Assembly (NCBI GenBank): GCA_020850995.1
Contig: JADZDP010000094.1
Span: 1 to 64,000, forward strand
Direction: 5' to 3'
Source of the DNA: Deltaproteobacteria bacterium
Lineage (GTDB): Bacteria; Myxococcota; UBA727; VGSZ01
DNA length: 64,000 nt
Made by a program: the position numbers and the translations under genes. Positions 43,182 to 52,244 of this stretch are shown here, piece after piece. Position 1 is the stretch's first letter. Each line of letters begins with the position of its first letter. Under the pieces are notes generated by a model, which was not told where the DNA came from, ran no database searches, and worked only from the letters and a program-made list of their open reading frames with translations.

Positions 43182-44897
43182 TCACAAAGACAACAGCAGT
43201 CCGCCGTGTAGCAGGATTCGTGTCGCCACGGCACCGTTGACGTTGTCGGCGTGCTCGGCGTGCGAGAGAAACACCGTCGTCAACAGGGTCAGGTGCTCGA
43301 GCAGCGGGAGCTCCGTGCGCAAGGACGCCGTGGTCCGCTGCTCCCGTGGGCTGGCGAGCACGGCCGCCAGGGCCCCCGCGCCCGCGTGCGTGTCGAGGTC
43401 GTAATAGAGAGGTACCTGCACCGGCTGACCGAAGCTGTCGGTGACCGGCTCCCCTGCATCGTCGGTGAGCACGTTTGTGGTCAGTGCGCCCAGGCGAATG
43501 GGGCCGCGCCACATCTCCTCGACGGCGGCGGTCACGCGCAGACCGCGCTTGCCCGTGAGTGTCCACGAGACACCGACCTGATCGAGGTCGCCACCCCAGG
43601 GGTAGCCGAGGGGCACATCGATGAAGCGGAAGCCGGGTGGCAGGATCTGGCGCTGCTGCAGCACGAGGTAGGGCTGCCAGCGCGCGTAGGTCCAGGGATC
43701 GACGTGGGTGGCCTCGACGGCGAGGCCGGAGCTGACCCCGGCACCGAGCTCCGTGTGCCACTGCGCCCCGAGCTGCCAACCAAGCGAGGTCGGCTTGGAC
43801 TCGGCGACCTCGTTGATGGTGGTCATGTCGTCCATGACCAGCTCGCCGAACACGAGGACACCGGGCAGCGGCGCCACCGACACGTCAGCGCCCAACATCA
43901 CGTTGGTGCTGCCGGGGGCGTAGGCGTTGTGCCACGCCACCACCGGCAGGAGCTGCGAGAGGTCGGGGAGCTTGCCGCCGACCACGCCCATCTCGCCGAG
44001 GCCGACGACCAGCCACGGCCAGGGCGCGTACTCGAAGCGCCGGTACATGAAGGTCTTGGCGGGCGCGTCGAAGCGCGCGCTGTCGTAGTTGTTGAGCGGA
44101 TCCCACCCTGCGCGCGGTGGCGCCGTGGCGCCATAGGACTGCACCGCGGCCTCCTCGGGATAGAGGAAGGTCGCCGACGTGCCGACGAGCCAGAACATGC
44201 GGAACGCGTCGGTGTGGAAGGTCGCCTGCACCTGGTCGTACCAGGGCGCGCGGCCGTTCAAGAACAGGTTGCCAAACACGCCGTGGCCGATGCCGCTCTT
44301 GAGTCGCCCTGCGACCACGGTGAGGTGATCGGTGGTCATCGCCAACCAAGACTCGCGGGGGAACTCCATGTTGGTATAGGAGTCGATGCGCCACGGTGAA
44401 TACACGCCGTCGTCGACGAAGGCGTAGCGGATCGGGTTGAGATCCACCTGGAGATGCCCAAAGAACGCATCCCCGTCGCTGAGGGCGGCGACCACCGTCC
44501 CCATGGGCGGGATGGCGTCGAACCACAGCGTGTTCTCGGACATGTCCGGCGACAGACCGTGCCACCCCGCGACGTAGGGGTGCCATTGCAGATGGATGGT
44601 CGCCGAGGGCTCCGCCGACGCAGCTGGGGCGAGGCCTTGTCGACGGCGCAGCTCCTTGGCCGAGACCGGCACGGTGGCGAGGCCGCGCAGGTCTTGGCGC
44701 TGCAGCAGCTGCAGCTTGGCGTCGCTGAAGGCGGCGTCGGCCGCGAACACCAGATCGCCCGTGCCCCCGTCGGCGGCGAGCGCCATGGGGGTGAGCAGCA
44801 GCCCGCCGAGCACCACGAGCAGGGCCGGCGGGGGGTGACGACGCCAGCAGCACCATGTGACGCGCGGGGTACTCCCGCGCCGCTCGACCCCGCTCAC
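43182..44897 (-). CDS. Wzi-like outer-membrane beta-barrel protein (copy 1)
   Basis: The 571-aa protein begins at GTG 44897, overlapping the aminotransferase stop by GTGA, with a hydrophobic N-terminal signal ([18 protein letters not shown]). The mature part alternates short amphipathic strands as in an outer-membrane barrel, with regions such as [20 protein letters not shown] and [19 protein letters not shown] that resemble the Wzi capsule-anchoring family. Ends at LLLSL, a typical barrel-final strand. Wzi proteins bind exported polysaccharide at the cell surface. Assignment is by pattern and context; a second, related protein lies at 58802. Confidence 0.72.
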   Translation of the reverse strand: MSGVERRGSTPRVTWCCWRRHPPPALLVVLGGLLLTPMALAADGGTGDLVFAADAAFSDAKLQLLQRQDLRGLATVPVSAKELRRRQGLAPAASAEPSATIHLQWHPYVAGWHGLSPDMSENTLWFDAIPPMGTVVAALSDGDAFFGHLQVDLNPIRYAFVDDGVYSPWRIDSYTNMEFPRESWLAMTTDHLTVVAGRLKSGIGHGVFGNLFLNGRAPWYDQVQATFHTDAFRMFWLVGTSATFLYPEEAAVQSYGATAPPRAGWDPLNNYDSARFDAPAKTFMYRRFEYAPWPWLVVGLGEMGVVGGKLPDLSQLLPVVAWHNAYAPGSTNVMLGADVSVAPLPGVLVFGELVMDDMTTINEVAESKPTSLGWQLGAQWHTELGAGVSSGLAVEATHVDPWTYARWQPYLVLQQRQILPPGFRFIDVPLGYPWGGDLDQVGVSWTLTGKRGLRVTAAVEEMWRGPIRLGALTTNVLTDDAGEPVTDSFGQPVQVPLYYDLDTHAGAGALAAVLASPREQRTTASLRTELPLLEHLTLLTTVFLSHAEHADNVNGAVATRILLHGGLLLSL

Positions 44898-46018
44898 GCG
44901 CCGGCGCTGCCGAGGACGTCGAGCAGGCTGGTGCCCACGTAGTCGATCTCCGCGTCGCTCAGCGTGGCGCCCGAGGGCAAGTAGAAGCCGCGCAGGCCAA
45001 TGTCGTTCGCGACCGTGCACTCGTTCGGCGCGGTCCAGCCGCGCGCGATGAAGATCTCCTGCATGTTGTACGGGATGAAGCACTCACGCGACTCGACGCC
45101 GCGCTCGGCCAAGCGCTTCATCACCCAGGTACGGCGATCGGCGAAGGCGCCGCGCAGGCCGATATGGAACATCCAGTACACGTTGCGGGCATAGCTGCGC
45201 TCGACGGGGAGCTCGATGGCCGGGTGACCGGCGAAGCGCTCGGCGTAGCGCTTCGCGATCCGGCGCTTGGCCTCGATGACGCGCTCGATCTTGCCCATCT
45301 GGGCGCAGCCGATGGCGGCCTGCACGTTGGTCAACCGGTAGTTGTAGCCGATGTCCTTGTGCATGAACTTGTTGCTGTCGCCAAAGGCCAGTGAGCGCAG
45401 GCCGCGCATCTTGTCCGCGAGCTCTTTGCGGTTGGTCGTGACCATGCCCCCTTCGCCGGTGGTGATGATCTTGTTGGCGTAGAAGCTGAAACAGCCGACG
45501 TCACCGATGCTGCCGACCTTGCGGCCCTGGTAGGTGGCACCGTGCGCCTCGGCGCAGTCTTCGATGACCGCGAGCCCGTGCTTCTTGGCCACCGCCATCA
45601 CCGGATCCATGTCTACCGGATGCCCGAACAGGTGCACCACCATGATGGCCTTGGTGCGCGGCGTGATCTTCGCCTCGAGCAGGGCCGGGTTCATGTTCCA
45701 GGTCCCCGGCTCGCAATCGATGGGCACCGCCTTGGCCCCCTGGTAGATGACCGAGAAGAACGAGGCCATGTTGGTCAGCGTGGAGACCAGCACCTCGTCG
45801 CCAGGGCCGATGCCGAGCGCCACCAAGCCCAAATGCAGCGCCGTGGTGCCGTTGGAGGCGCCGACGCCGTAGCGGCACTCGGAGTACGCGGCGAACTCCT
45901 CCTCGAAGCGGGTGATGAAGCGGCCGAAGAAGCCGGAGATGGCGCCTTCGGCGAGCGCCTCGTTGACGTTCTTGGCTTCAGCGTCGTCGAGCAGGGGCTG
46001 GGAGACCGGGACTTTCAT
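44894..46018 (-). CDS. DegT/DnrJ/EryC1/StrS-family PLP aminotransferase (perosamine-synthase-like)
   Basis: A nucleotide-sugar aminotransferase of 374 aa. Motifs: GASNGTTALHLGLVALGI, IEDCAEAHGA, and FSFYANKIITTGEGGM with the PLP-binding Lys in ANK. The Lys is present, so this is not a ColD-type dehydratase, where it is His. With gmd in the same operon, the most economical reaction is amination of GDP-4-keto-6-deoxymannose to GDP-perosamine, but other keto sugars are possible. ATG 46018 shares one base with the cupin stop (TGATG); a GTG at 46021 is an alternative. Confidence 0.92.
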   Translation of the reverse strand: MKVPVSQPLLDDAEAKNVNEALAEGAISGFFGRFITRFEEEFAAYSECRYGVGASNGTTALHLGLVALGIGPGDEVLVSTLTNMASFFSVIYQGAKAVPIDCEPGTWNMNPALLEAKITPRTKAIMVVHLFGHPVDMDPVMAVAKKHGLAVIEDCAEAHGATYQGRKVGSIGDVGCFSFYANKIITTGEGGMVTTNRKELADKMRGLRSLAFGDSNKFMHKDIGYNYRLTNVQAAIGCAQMGKIERVIEAKRRIAKRYAERFAGHPAIELPVERSYARNVYWMFHIGLRGAFADRRTWVMKRLAERGVESRECFIPYNMQEIFIARGWTAPNECTVANDIGLRGFYLPSGATLSDAEIDYVGTSLLDVLGSAGA

Positions 46019-46416
46019 CACGCCAGGCCTTTCGCGTTCGGATCGATGAGCGGCGTCTCGAGGCGGAAGGTGTCGCTCTCGTACTCTTTGCCGCCGCGCG
46101 GCCCCTTCGTGAACACGAGCACCTCGGCATCCTCGAGACCGAGCAGCGCGTGTTGCTCCATGGGGTAGGTCGCCGCCAGATCACCCTTCTCGAGCACCAC
46201 CTGCACGGGCGCCGTGTCGGGCATGGCGCTCACCAGGCGGATCTTGCCCGACACCACGTAGTTCCACTGGGTGGTCTGCTTGTGGAAGTGGTTGGCGCGC
46301 ACGGCCCCCTTGGTGAACGTGATCATGGTGACGGAGTTGATCGCTTCGTTCTCGATGAGGTCGATGATCGAACCGCGATGATCGGAATGGGCGACCGGCA
46401 AGGTGAACTTCTTCAT
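46018..46416 (-). CDS. Cupin-fold sugar isomerase/epimerase-like protein
   Basis: The 132-aa protein is a single cupin domain: HSDHRGSIIDLIENEAINSV, RANHFHKQTTQWNYVVSGKIRLV and QHALLGLEDAEVLVF. This resembles the FdtA/QdtA 3,4-ketoisomerase and WxcM-like families and short RmlC-like proteins found in sugar clusters. It could isomerise or epimerise a keto-sugar before or after amination. Exact reaction unknown. The gene lies between the methyltransferase and aminotransferase genes, 38 nt after the former. Confidence 0.82.
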   Translation of the reverse strand: MKKFTLPVAHSDHRGSIIDLIENEAINSVTMITFTKGAVRANHFHKQTTQWNYVVSGKIRLVSAMPDTAPVQVVLEKGDLAATYPMEQHALLGLEDAEVLVFTKGPRGGKEYESDTFRLETPLIDPNAKGLA

Positions 46417-46454
46417 GACGTCTCGCTCGTTGCGCACAGGGCGCGTGTCGATGC

Positions 46455-47678
46455 TCAGCCGACGATGCGCGGCCGCGGCACCGGGATGATGAACTTGCCC
46501 CCCTGGGCGCGGAACCCGTCGAGGTTCTTCATGATCTCCTCGGCGAAATTCCACGCCAAGAGCAGCGCGTAGTCGGGCTTGGCCTGCAAGAGCATGGCGT
46601 CGGGGACCACGGGGATGTGCGTGCCCGGCGTGTACCTGCCGATCTTGAGCGTCGACTTCTCGGTGACGAAGTCGAGCAGCTCGGGGCCAATGCGGCAGTA
46701 GTTCAAGAGCGTCATCCCCTTGGCGGGCGCGCTGACACCAACGATCTTCTTGCCCTCGCGCTTGAGCGAATGGAGCAGCCACATCAGCTCCATGCGCTGC
46801 GCCGCGACGTCGGCGGCGAAGCGCTGCAGCACCGCGGTCGATCCGAGGCCGAGGGCCTCCTCCTCCGCGAGCGCGCGGCCGACCCGCTCGTGCACGGGCC
46901 GCGCCTGCGCCTTGCCCGCGAACACGCAGATGGAGCCGCCGTGGATCTCCGAACAGGTGACGTCGAAGACCTCCATGCCGTGCTTCTTGAAGAAGGGGAT
47001 GAGCGGGCGCACCGCCAGGTAGGACAGGTGCTCGTGGTAGATGGTGTCGTACTCGAGCTGCTTGACCAGCTCCGCAAAGTGGGGCGCCTCGAACACGAAG
47101 ACGCCGTCATCGGCCAACAGGACCTGCAGCGAGCGCACGAACGCGTCGAGGTCGTCGACGTGGGCGAACACGTTGGTGCCGGTGACCACCGAGGCGGGCC
47201 CGTGCGCCTTGACGATGGCGGCGGCGCTCTGGTCGGAGAAGAAGTCGCAGATGGTCTCGATGCCGCGGCCGTTGGCGATGGCCACGATGTTCGGCGCCGG
47301 GTCGACGCCGCAGACGCGCATGCCCTCATCACGAAAGGCGCTCAGGAGCACACCGACGTTGCTGCCCACGTCGACGGCGAGGCTGCCGGGCTTGAGGTCG
47401 AGCGTACCCACCACCTGGCGCGCCAGCGCCGCCCAGTGCTCGCGGCCGGTCTTGGTGGTGCTCGACTCGTAGGGGTAGTCGTTCTGGTAGAGGATCTCCG
47501 GCGGCACCACCGTGCCGAGCTGCGCGAGCCCACAGTCGCGGCACAGGTAGACGTCGAGCGGGTAGGCGGTCTCGCTTTGTCGAAGCTGGGCGGCCGTGAG
47601 GAACTGGTCCGCCGGCGGCGTGAAGCCCAGGTCGAGGAAGCGATCGAGGCCGCTGCCCTTGCACATGCGACACTTCAT
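46455..47678 (-). CDS. Zinc-binding SAM C-methyltransferase-like protein for sugar modification
   Basis: The 407-aa protein has the three-part structure of NovU/TylC3-type sugar C-methyltransferases: an N-terminal zinc domain with CRMC (residues 3-6) and CRDC, a Rossmann SAM domain with AVDVGSNVGVLLSAF and VVTGTNVFAHVDD, and a C-terminal domain with IVGVSAPAKGMTLLNYC and HIPVVPDAM. Such enzymes add a methyl to a carbon next to a keto group of a nucleotide sugar. Overlaps the upstream methyltransferase gene by ATGA. So the polymer may contain a branched sugar. Confidence 0.88.
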   Translation of the reverse strand: MKCRMCKGSGLDRFLDLGFTPPADQFLTAAQLRQSETAYPLDVYLCRDCGLAQLGTVVPPEILYQNDYPYESSTTKTGREHWAALARQVVGTLDLKPGSLAVDVGSNVGVLLSAFRDEGMRVCGVDPAPNIVAIANGRGIETICDFFSDQSAAAIVKAHGPASVVTGTNVFAHVDDLDAFVRSLQVLLADDGVFVFEAPHFAELVKQLEYDTIYHEHLSYLAVRPLIPFFKKHGMEVFDVTCSEIHGGSICVFAGKAQARPVHERVGRALAEEEALGLGSTAVLQRFAADVAAQRMELMWLLHSLKREGKKIVGVSAPAKGMTLLNYCRIGPELLDFVTEKSTLKIGRYTPGTHIPVVPDAMLLQAKPDYALLLAWNFAEEIMKNLDGFRAQGGKFIIPVPRPRIVG

Positions 47679-48445
47679 GGACGTGCCCTTCTTGCGACCA
47701 CGGTGATGTTCCAGTCGCCGTCGTGCGCGGCGCGGCTCGCGTCTTTGAACGGCAGCACCGCGAGCACCTCGAAGCCCGCGCGGCGGCAGGTCTCCGTGAG
47801 CTCACGCGGGAAGAAATAGCGCACGCGGTGCACCTCCGCATGCTCGCGGTGGCTGCCACTGACGTTCATCAGGAAGCGGAAGCGCACCTCGGCGACGCCG
47901 TCCATGGGCGACAGGGTTGTCTCGGAGATGCGGGTCACGCTGAGCGTGTCATCGGCGCCGGACTTCACGCGCACCGGCGAGTAGTCGCGCAGACAGGTGA
48001 TGCCGTTCCAGAAGTCGATGACCAGGATGCCGTCGTCCGCGAGCTGGCCCTTGGCGGAGTCGAGGAACGCCTCCACCTGGCCGTCCTCTGTGAGGTAGCC
48101 GATCGACGAGAACAGACACAGCACGGCATCGAATCGTCGATCGAGCGGCGGGAGCGAGGTCATCGAGATGCCGCCGCGAATGCTCAGCGGCAAGGGCGCG
48201 CCGTGGGCGGCGAGCTTGCGCTCGGCGATAGCGGCCATCTCCGGCGACAGGTCGAGCGCCGTGACCTGATAGCCGCGCTGCGCGAGCAAGAGCGCGTGTG
48301 AGCCGGTGCCCGCCGCCACGTCGAGCAAGGAGCGCGTGGGCTTCGGGCCGAAGCGCGTGAACAGCTGCTCTAAGAAGTCGCACTCGCCCGGATAGTCCTT
48401 GTCCCGGTAGATCAGGTCGTAGACGCGCGAGTACTCCGTGAACAT
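47675..48445 (-). CDS. Class I SAM-dependent methyltransferase
   Basis: The 256-aa protein begins MFTEYSRVYDLIY and has the SAM-binding motif LLDVAAGTGSHALLLAQRG, acidic loop ALDLSPEM and LCLFSSIGYL, a common layout of small methyltransferases in polysaccharide and natural product clusters. Probably an O- or N-methyltransferase acting on a sugar or on the polymer. It is first in the minus-strand operon; 138 bp separate it from the divergent flippase gene, so both promoters lie there. Confidence 0.9.
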   Translation of the reverse strand: MFTEYSRVYDLIYRDKDYPGECDFLEQLFTRFGPKPTRSLLDVAAGTGSHALLLAQRGYQVTALDLSPEMAAIAERKLAAHGAPLPLSIRGGISMTSLPPLDRRFDAVLCLFSSIGYLTEDGQVEAFLDSAKGQLADDGILVIDFWNGITCLRDYSPVRVKSGADDTLSVTRISETTLSPMDGVAEVRFRFLMNVSGSHREHAEVHRVRYFFPRELTETCRRAGFEVLAVLPFKDASRAAHDGDWNITVVARRARP

Positions 48446-48583
48446 GGGCGTGCTCTGGCTGCTCCCTCGCGCGCGCAGCGCGGCGGCGATCGCCACGAGC
48501 GCGTACACGAGCTGACGCGAACCCGGGGCTGTTACGGTGCCGTCTGCGGTGGTGCAACTGGTTCTTTTCGCGTCGTCACGGAC

Positions 48584-49996
48584 GTGCGAGCGTGCCGCCG
48601 CGTGGCCAGCACCGCGACTCCTGACGACGCCAAGGGTCCGACGACGAGCGGCCGCTTCAAGCGCAACGTCCTGTGGCAGCTCGTCGCCAACGGCGCGCAA
48701 GCCGTGCTCGGCGGCGCCTATCTGTTGGCGCTCGGGCGCTTCCTCGGGCCGGCCGCGTTCGGCACCTTCTCGGTGGTGATGGCGCTCGTCTCTGTCGCCG
48801 GCCTGCTCGTCGACCTGCGCCTGCAAGACGTGGTCGCGCGCCAGTTCGCCCATGCCGACGACCAAGGAGCCAGCGGCCACGACGACGGCGCGCGCGCCCT
48901 CGACCTGTTCGTGCTCGAGGCCTGCACGCGCCTGCTGCCCTCGCTCGCGCTCGTACTGCTGGCGCTGCCCTTGGCGCGCCTGAGCGGCCTTCACGACGAC
49001 GCGGTCCCGCTCATCGCCATCGCCGCTGGCGGCTTCTTCCTGTCCAAGCTCGGCTGGGGCGTGTCCACCGGCATGTTGCGCGCGCTTGGGCGCACCGACG
49101 CCATCGCGCTCTGCCTCACCGCGGATTGGGGCCTGCGGCTTGGCGCCACCGTCGCGTGCTTCTTTCTCACCGGCCTCACCGTCGAGCTCGCGGTGCTGCT
49201 CGGGCTCGTGGCCGGGGGCCTCGGCAACCTCGTGCAATTGGGCTTTGCCGCGAGAGAGTTCCAGCGTCGGGTCGCGCCGCTCACGCTCGCCGGGTGGCAC
49301 CTCGCCGGCGCACGCGCGCGTCTGCGCGACAACCGTCGGCTGCTGACGGCGAACCTCGCCTTGTCTGCCTCGGACCTGATGAGCAAGGACGTCGACGTGG
49401 CGCTGATCTCGTCCATCCTGAGCGCCGACAAGGTGGGCGTGTACAAGATGGCAAAGGCAGTGGTGCAATCGATCTGGCGCGCAATCGACCCCTTTTATTT
49501 GGCCATCATGCCCGAGGTGCAGAAGCTCTATGCGCGCGGCGACCACCGAGCGCTGCGCGCCTTCCTCGCCAAGACCTCGCTGCGCTTGCTCGCGCTCTCG
49601 GTGCTGCTGGCGTGCGTCGGCGGCGTCGGCGCCACGGTGGTGCTCGAGCGCATCGTCGGGCCTGGCTTCCACGAGGTGCCGGGCCTGGTCTGGCTGATGG
49701 CTGGCTGGGTCGTGGTGTGTGGCCCCTTGGTCTGGGGCCACCCGCTCGCGGTGGCCATCAACCGGCCTGAGCTCGCCGTGGTGGCAAGCCTACTTGGCTC
49801 GTTCGTCGGTGTGGCGGCCTTCCTGCTGCTCACGCCCTCGCTCGAGCTCGTCGGCGCCGCCGTAGCCTGGGCTGCTACCCTCATCGTCAATTTCGGCCTG
49901 GTCGCCAGCCTCGCGGCGTGGAGCTATGCACGCCGCAGCCACCATGCACAGGAGCTGGCGGCCAGTGCGTCCGCGCCGTCCGAGACCCGCGCATGA
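48584..49996 (+). CDS. Wzx-like polysaccharide flippase
   Basis: The 470-aa protein has about twelve to fourteen membrane segments and the MATE/Wzx beginning FKRNVLWQLVANGAQAVLGGAYLLALGRFLGPAAFGTFSVVMALV. It would flip lipid-linked repeat units across the inner membrane. GTG 48584 is used; a GTG at 48602 is an alternative start. First gene of a plus-strand group with two glycosyltransferases and an EpsG-like polymerase. Confidence 0.92.
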   Translation: MRACRRVASTATPDDAKGPTTSGRFKRNVLWQLVANGAQAVLGGAYLLALGRFLGPAAFGTFSVVMALVSVAGLLVDLRLQDVVARQFAHADDQGASGHDDGARALDLFVLEACTRLLPSLALVLLALPLARLSGLHDDAVPLIAIAAGGFFLSKLGWGVSTGMLRALGRTDAIALCLTADWGLRLGATVACFFLTGLTVELAVLLGLVAGGLGNLVQLGFAAREFQRRVAPLTLAGWHLAGARARLRDNRRLLTANLALSASDLMSKDVDVALISSILSADKVGVYKMAKAVVQSIWRAIDPFYLAIMPEVQKLYARGDHRALRAFLAKTSLRLLALSVLLACVGGVGATVVLERIVGPGFHEVPGLVWLMAGWVVVCGPLVWGHPLAVAINRPELAVVASLLGSFVGVAAFLLLTPSLELVGAAVAWAATLIVNFGLVASLAAWSYARRSHHAQELAASASAPSETRA

Positions 49997-50012
49997 GAGC
50001 CAACCCGCGAAG

Positions 50013-50082
50013 GTCCAGCCGTGAACGTCCAGCCGTGAACGTCCAGCCGTGAAAGTCCAGCCGTGAAAGTCCAGCCGTGAAA
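50013..50082 (+). repeat. 14-bp tandem repeat, five copies, covering a translation start
   Basis: Five head-to-tail copies of GTCCAGCCGTGAA(C/A), the first two ending in C and the last three in A. The last copy supplies the GTG start of the glycosyltransferase gene at 50077. Since 14 is not a multiple of three, successive GTG codons lie in different frames. The array starts 17 nt after the flippase stop. Confidence 0.95.
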
Positions 50083-51144
50083 GTCAACCTGCTGCTCAAC
50101 GCCAACAACCGCGCTTGGATCATCCAGAAGATCGCCGAGCGCTTCCGCGACCAGCTCCCGGCCTTCGGCGCCGAGGCCACCATCACCGAGAGCGTCGACG
50201 CCAGCGCGGATGTCGTGCACCACATGAGCTGGGCCTTCGCGGAGCAGACCCCGCAGCCGTCGACGATGTTCATCACGCACCTCGACGATCCCCTCAAGAT
50301 GCAGGAGGCACGCGCGCGCCTGCGGCGCGACGTGCGCCTCGGCATCTGTATGTCGCGCGACACCATGCAGCAGCTCATCGATCACGGCTGCCCGCCGAGC
50401 TCGGTGTACTTCATTGGCCCGGCCCACGACGGCTTGGCGCGCCCCCGGCGCATCGTGCTCGGCCTGACCACGCGCCTGTACCCCGACGGCCGCAAACGCG
50501 AGGCGCTGCTGCACGAGATCGCGGAGCGCATGGACCTGTCACCCTTTGAGTTCCAGATCTTCGGCATTGGGTGGGAGCGCACCGCCGAGCGGCTGCGCGC
50601 CGCCGGCGCCCTGGTGCACGACCACGGCGAGAGCGACGATTACCGCAAGGACTACCAGGCGATCCTCGAGGCGCTGCCCCGCTTCGACTACTACCTCTAC
50701 CTCGGGCTCGACGAGGGCTCGCTCGGCACCCTCGACGCGCTCGCCGCCGGTGTGCCCACCATCGTGACGCCACAGGGCTTCCACCTCGACCTGCCCGGCG
50801 GCATCACCCACGCGGTGCTGACGGCCGACGATCTGCAACGGGTGCTCACGGACATCGCTGCCGCCAAGCAGACCTTGTGGAAAGCCGTGGAGCAGCTCAC
50901 CTGGACCACCTTCGTGCAACGCCACGCCGAGGTGTGGCGCGCGCTGCTCGCGGGCGCACCGCTCCCCGCGCTGCCCGAGGTCGCGGTCAGCGGCACGGAG
51001 ACCACCGCGGCGCTCGACGCGGAGCGGCGCCGGCTCATGGCCGCCAACGCCCTCAGCCCGCGGCGCATCCTCGCGTCCATCAGCCGATTGCCGGCGTTTC
51101 GGGCGCTGCGTCGTGAAGTGGACAAGCGACGCCTCAAGCATTGA
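50077..51144 (+). CDS. Glycosyltransferase-like protein (GT-B-like)
   Basis: The 355-aa protein starts at GTG 50077 within the last copy of a 14-bp repeat. It reads KVNLLLNANNRAWIIQKIAER, has a middle GLTTRLYPDGRKR and a C-terminal donor-binding-like region (YYLYLGLDEGSLGTLDALAAGVPTIVTP) resembling GT4/GT1-type E-x7-E segments. Acceptor and donor unknown; it probably adds a sugar to the lipid-linked repeat unit. No signal peptide. The gap to the next gene is 21 nt. Confidence 0.78.
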   Translation: MKVNLLLNANNRAWIIQKIAERFRDQLPAFGAEATITESVDASADVVHHMSWAFAEQTPQPSTMFITHLDDPLKMQEARARLRRDVRLGICMSRDTMQQLIDHGCPPSSVYFIGPAHDGLARPRRIVLGLTTRLYPDGRKREALLHEIAERMDLSPFEFQIFGIGWERTAERLRAAGALVHDHGESDDYRKDYQAILEALPRFDYYLYLGLDEGSLGTLDALAAGVPTIVTPQGFHLDLPGGITHAVLTADDLQRVLTDIAAAKQTLWKAVEQLTWTTFVQRHAEVWRALLAGAPLPALPEVAVSGTETTAALDAERRRLMAANALSPRRILASISRLPAFRALRREVDKRRLKH

Positions 51145-51165
51145 CCATGGGCGGAAGCAGCCGAC

Positions 51166-52167
51166 GTGGGCATGGAACTCTCCGCCGCCAACACCATCGC
51201 CTTCGAGTTCGCGGTCCCCGCGCTCCTGCTCTTGGTGTTCGCGCTCGGCGACGCCCTTGGGACGGGGCTCGCCAAGACGCTGATGCTGTGGCTCGCCGCG
51301 GTGCAGATCGCCGCGGTGGTGTTTCGCCCCGAGGACTACAACACCGACACCTGGGCCTACTACAACTACGTCGAGCTCCTCAGTGAAGCCGAGGGCAACG
51401 AGGTGCTGCTGCTCACCAAGTTCGAGCCGCTCCACCTCGTCTTGGTGCTGCTGACGCGTGACTTCCGCTGGTGGCTGGTGGTCGAGAACCTCCTCGGTGT
51501 GGGGCTGCTTTGGACCTTGTGCCGACGCACCGAGCGCCTCGAGACCATCGCCGTCGTCGTTGGCCTGGCGCTGCCGCTGTTCTCCTCGTCGGTGCGCTTC
51601 GCCAACGGCCTGTTGGCGGTGGCCTGCGCCCTGGCCGTGTTTCGCGACGCGCGCGGCCGGACGCTCCTCACCACCGTCGTCGGCGGGGCCACGCACGTCT
51701 CGTTGTTGCTCGTCGGTGTCATGCAACGCCGCTCCTGGGTTCCCATCGCCTGCGTGCTGCTGGGGTTCGTGGCGCTCGCGCTCGTCAACGAGGACCTGCG
51801 GGGGCGCGCCGGCGCCGGCGACGACGCGGAGTTCGCCGGCGCCGGCACGCGCTCCTTCGCCGGCTGCCTGCTGCTCATTGGCTACCTCCGCGCCGTTGCC
51901 CCTGCGTATCGCGGCAAGCTGCTGCGCTCCGATCTGCTGGCCGCCTGCGGCGTGTACGCCCTGTCCATGCTGTTCTTCCCGGTGTTGAACCGCTGGCTCA
52001 TCCTGTTGATGCTCGTCATGGTCGTCGACGCCGAGCCTCTGCTCGCTGGCGCGACGGTGCGGCGCAGCACCGGCGCGCTCGCTGCCGTGGGCCTTTATGC
52101 GTTGCTCACGCTGCCCTTCCTCTTCAAGCTCGCGAGCACCTGGGGCGCCGAGGCGCTCGAGGGGTGA
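51166..52167 (+). CDS. EpsG-like / Wzy-type polysaccharide polymerase
   Basis: The 333-aa protein is a polytopic membrane protein with the EpsG-family pattern: FRPEDYNTDTWAYYNYVE and FEPLHLVLVLLTRDF, followed by several helices. EpsG-like proteins act as Wzy polymerases that join repeat units in the periplasm. GTG 51166 is assumed; ATG 51172 is an alternative, two codons on. Context between the flippase, glycosyltransferases and Wzz supports the role. Confidence 0.85.
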   Translation: MGMELSAANTIAFEFAVPALLLLVFALGDALGTGLAKTLMLWLAAVQIAAVVFRPEDYNTDTWAYYNYVELLSEAEGNEVLLLTKFEPLHLVLVLLTRDFRWWLVVENLLGVGLLWTLCRRTERLETIAVVVGLALPLFSSSVRFANGLLAVACALAVFRDARGRTLLTTVVGGATHVSLLLVGVMQRRSWVPIACVLLGFVALALVNEDLRGRAGAGDDAEFAGAGTRSFAGCLLLIGYLRAVAPAYRGKLLRSDLLAACGVYALSMLFFPVLNRWLILLMLVMVVDAEPLLAGATVRRSTGALAAVGLYALLTLPFLFKLASTWGAEALEG

Positions 52168-52244
52168 CGAGCGGCCGCCATGCCGCAGCGCGCTCCACGC
52201 CGCCTGTTGCCTCCAGCGCCGAAGGCGATAGACGACTCGCACCC

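Noticed and set aside
44894..46018. ColD-type colitose pathway
   Set aside because: The PLP Lys (ANK) is present, whereas ColD has His at this position; no colitose-type reductase is nearby.
50013..50082. CRISPR array
   Set aside because: The 14-bp units are directly adjacent with no spacers, so this is a simple tandem repeat.
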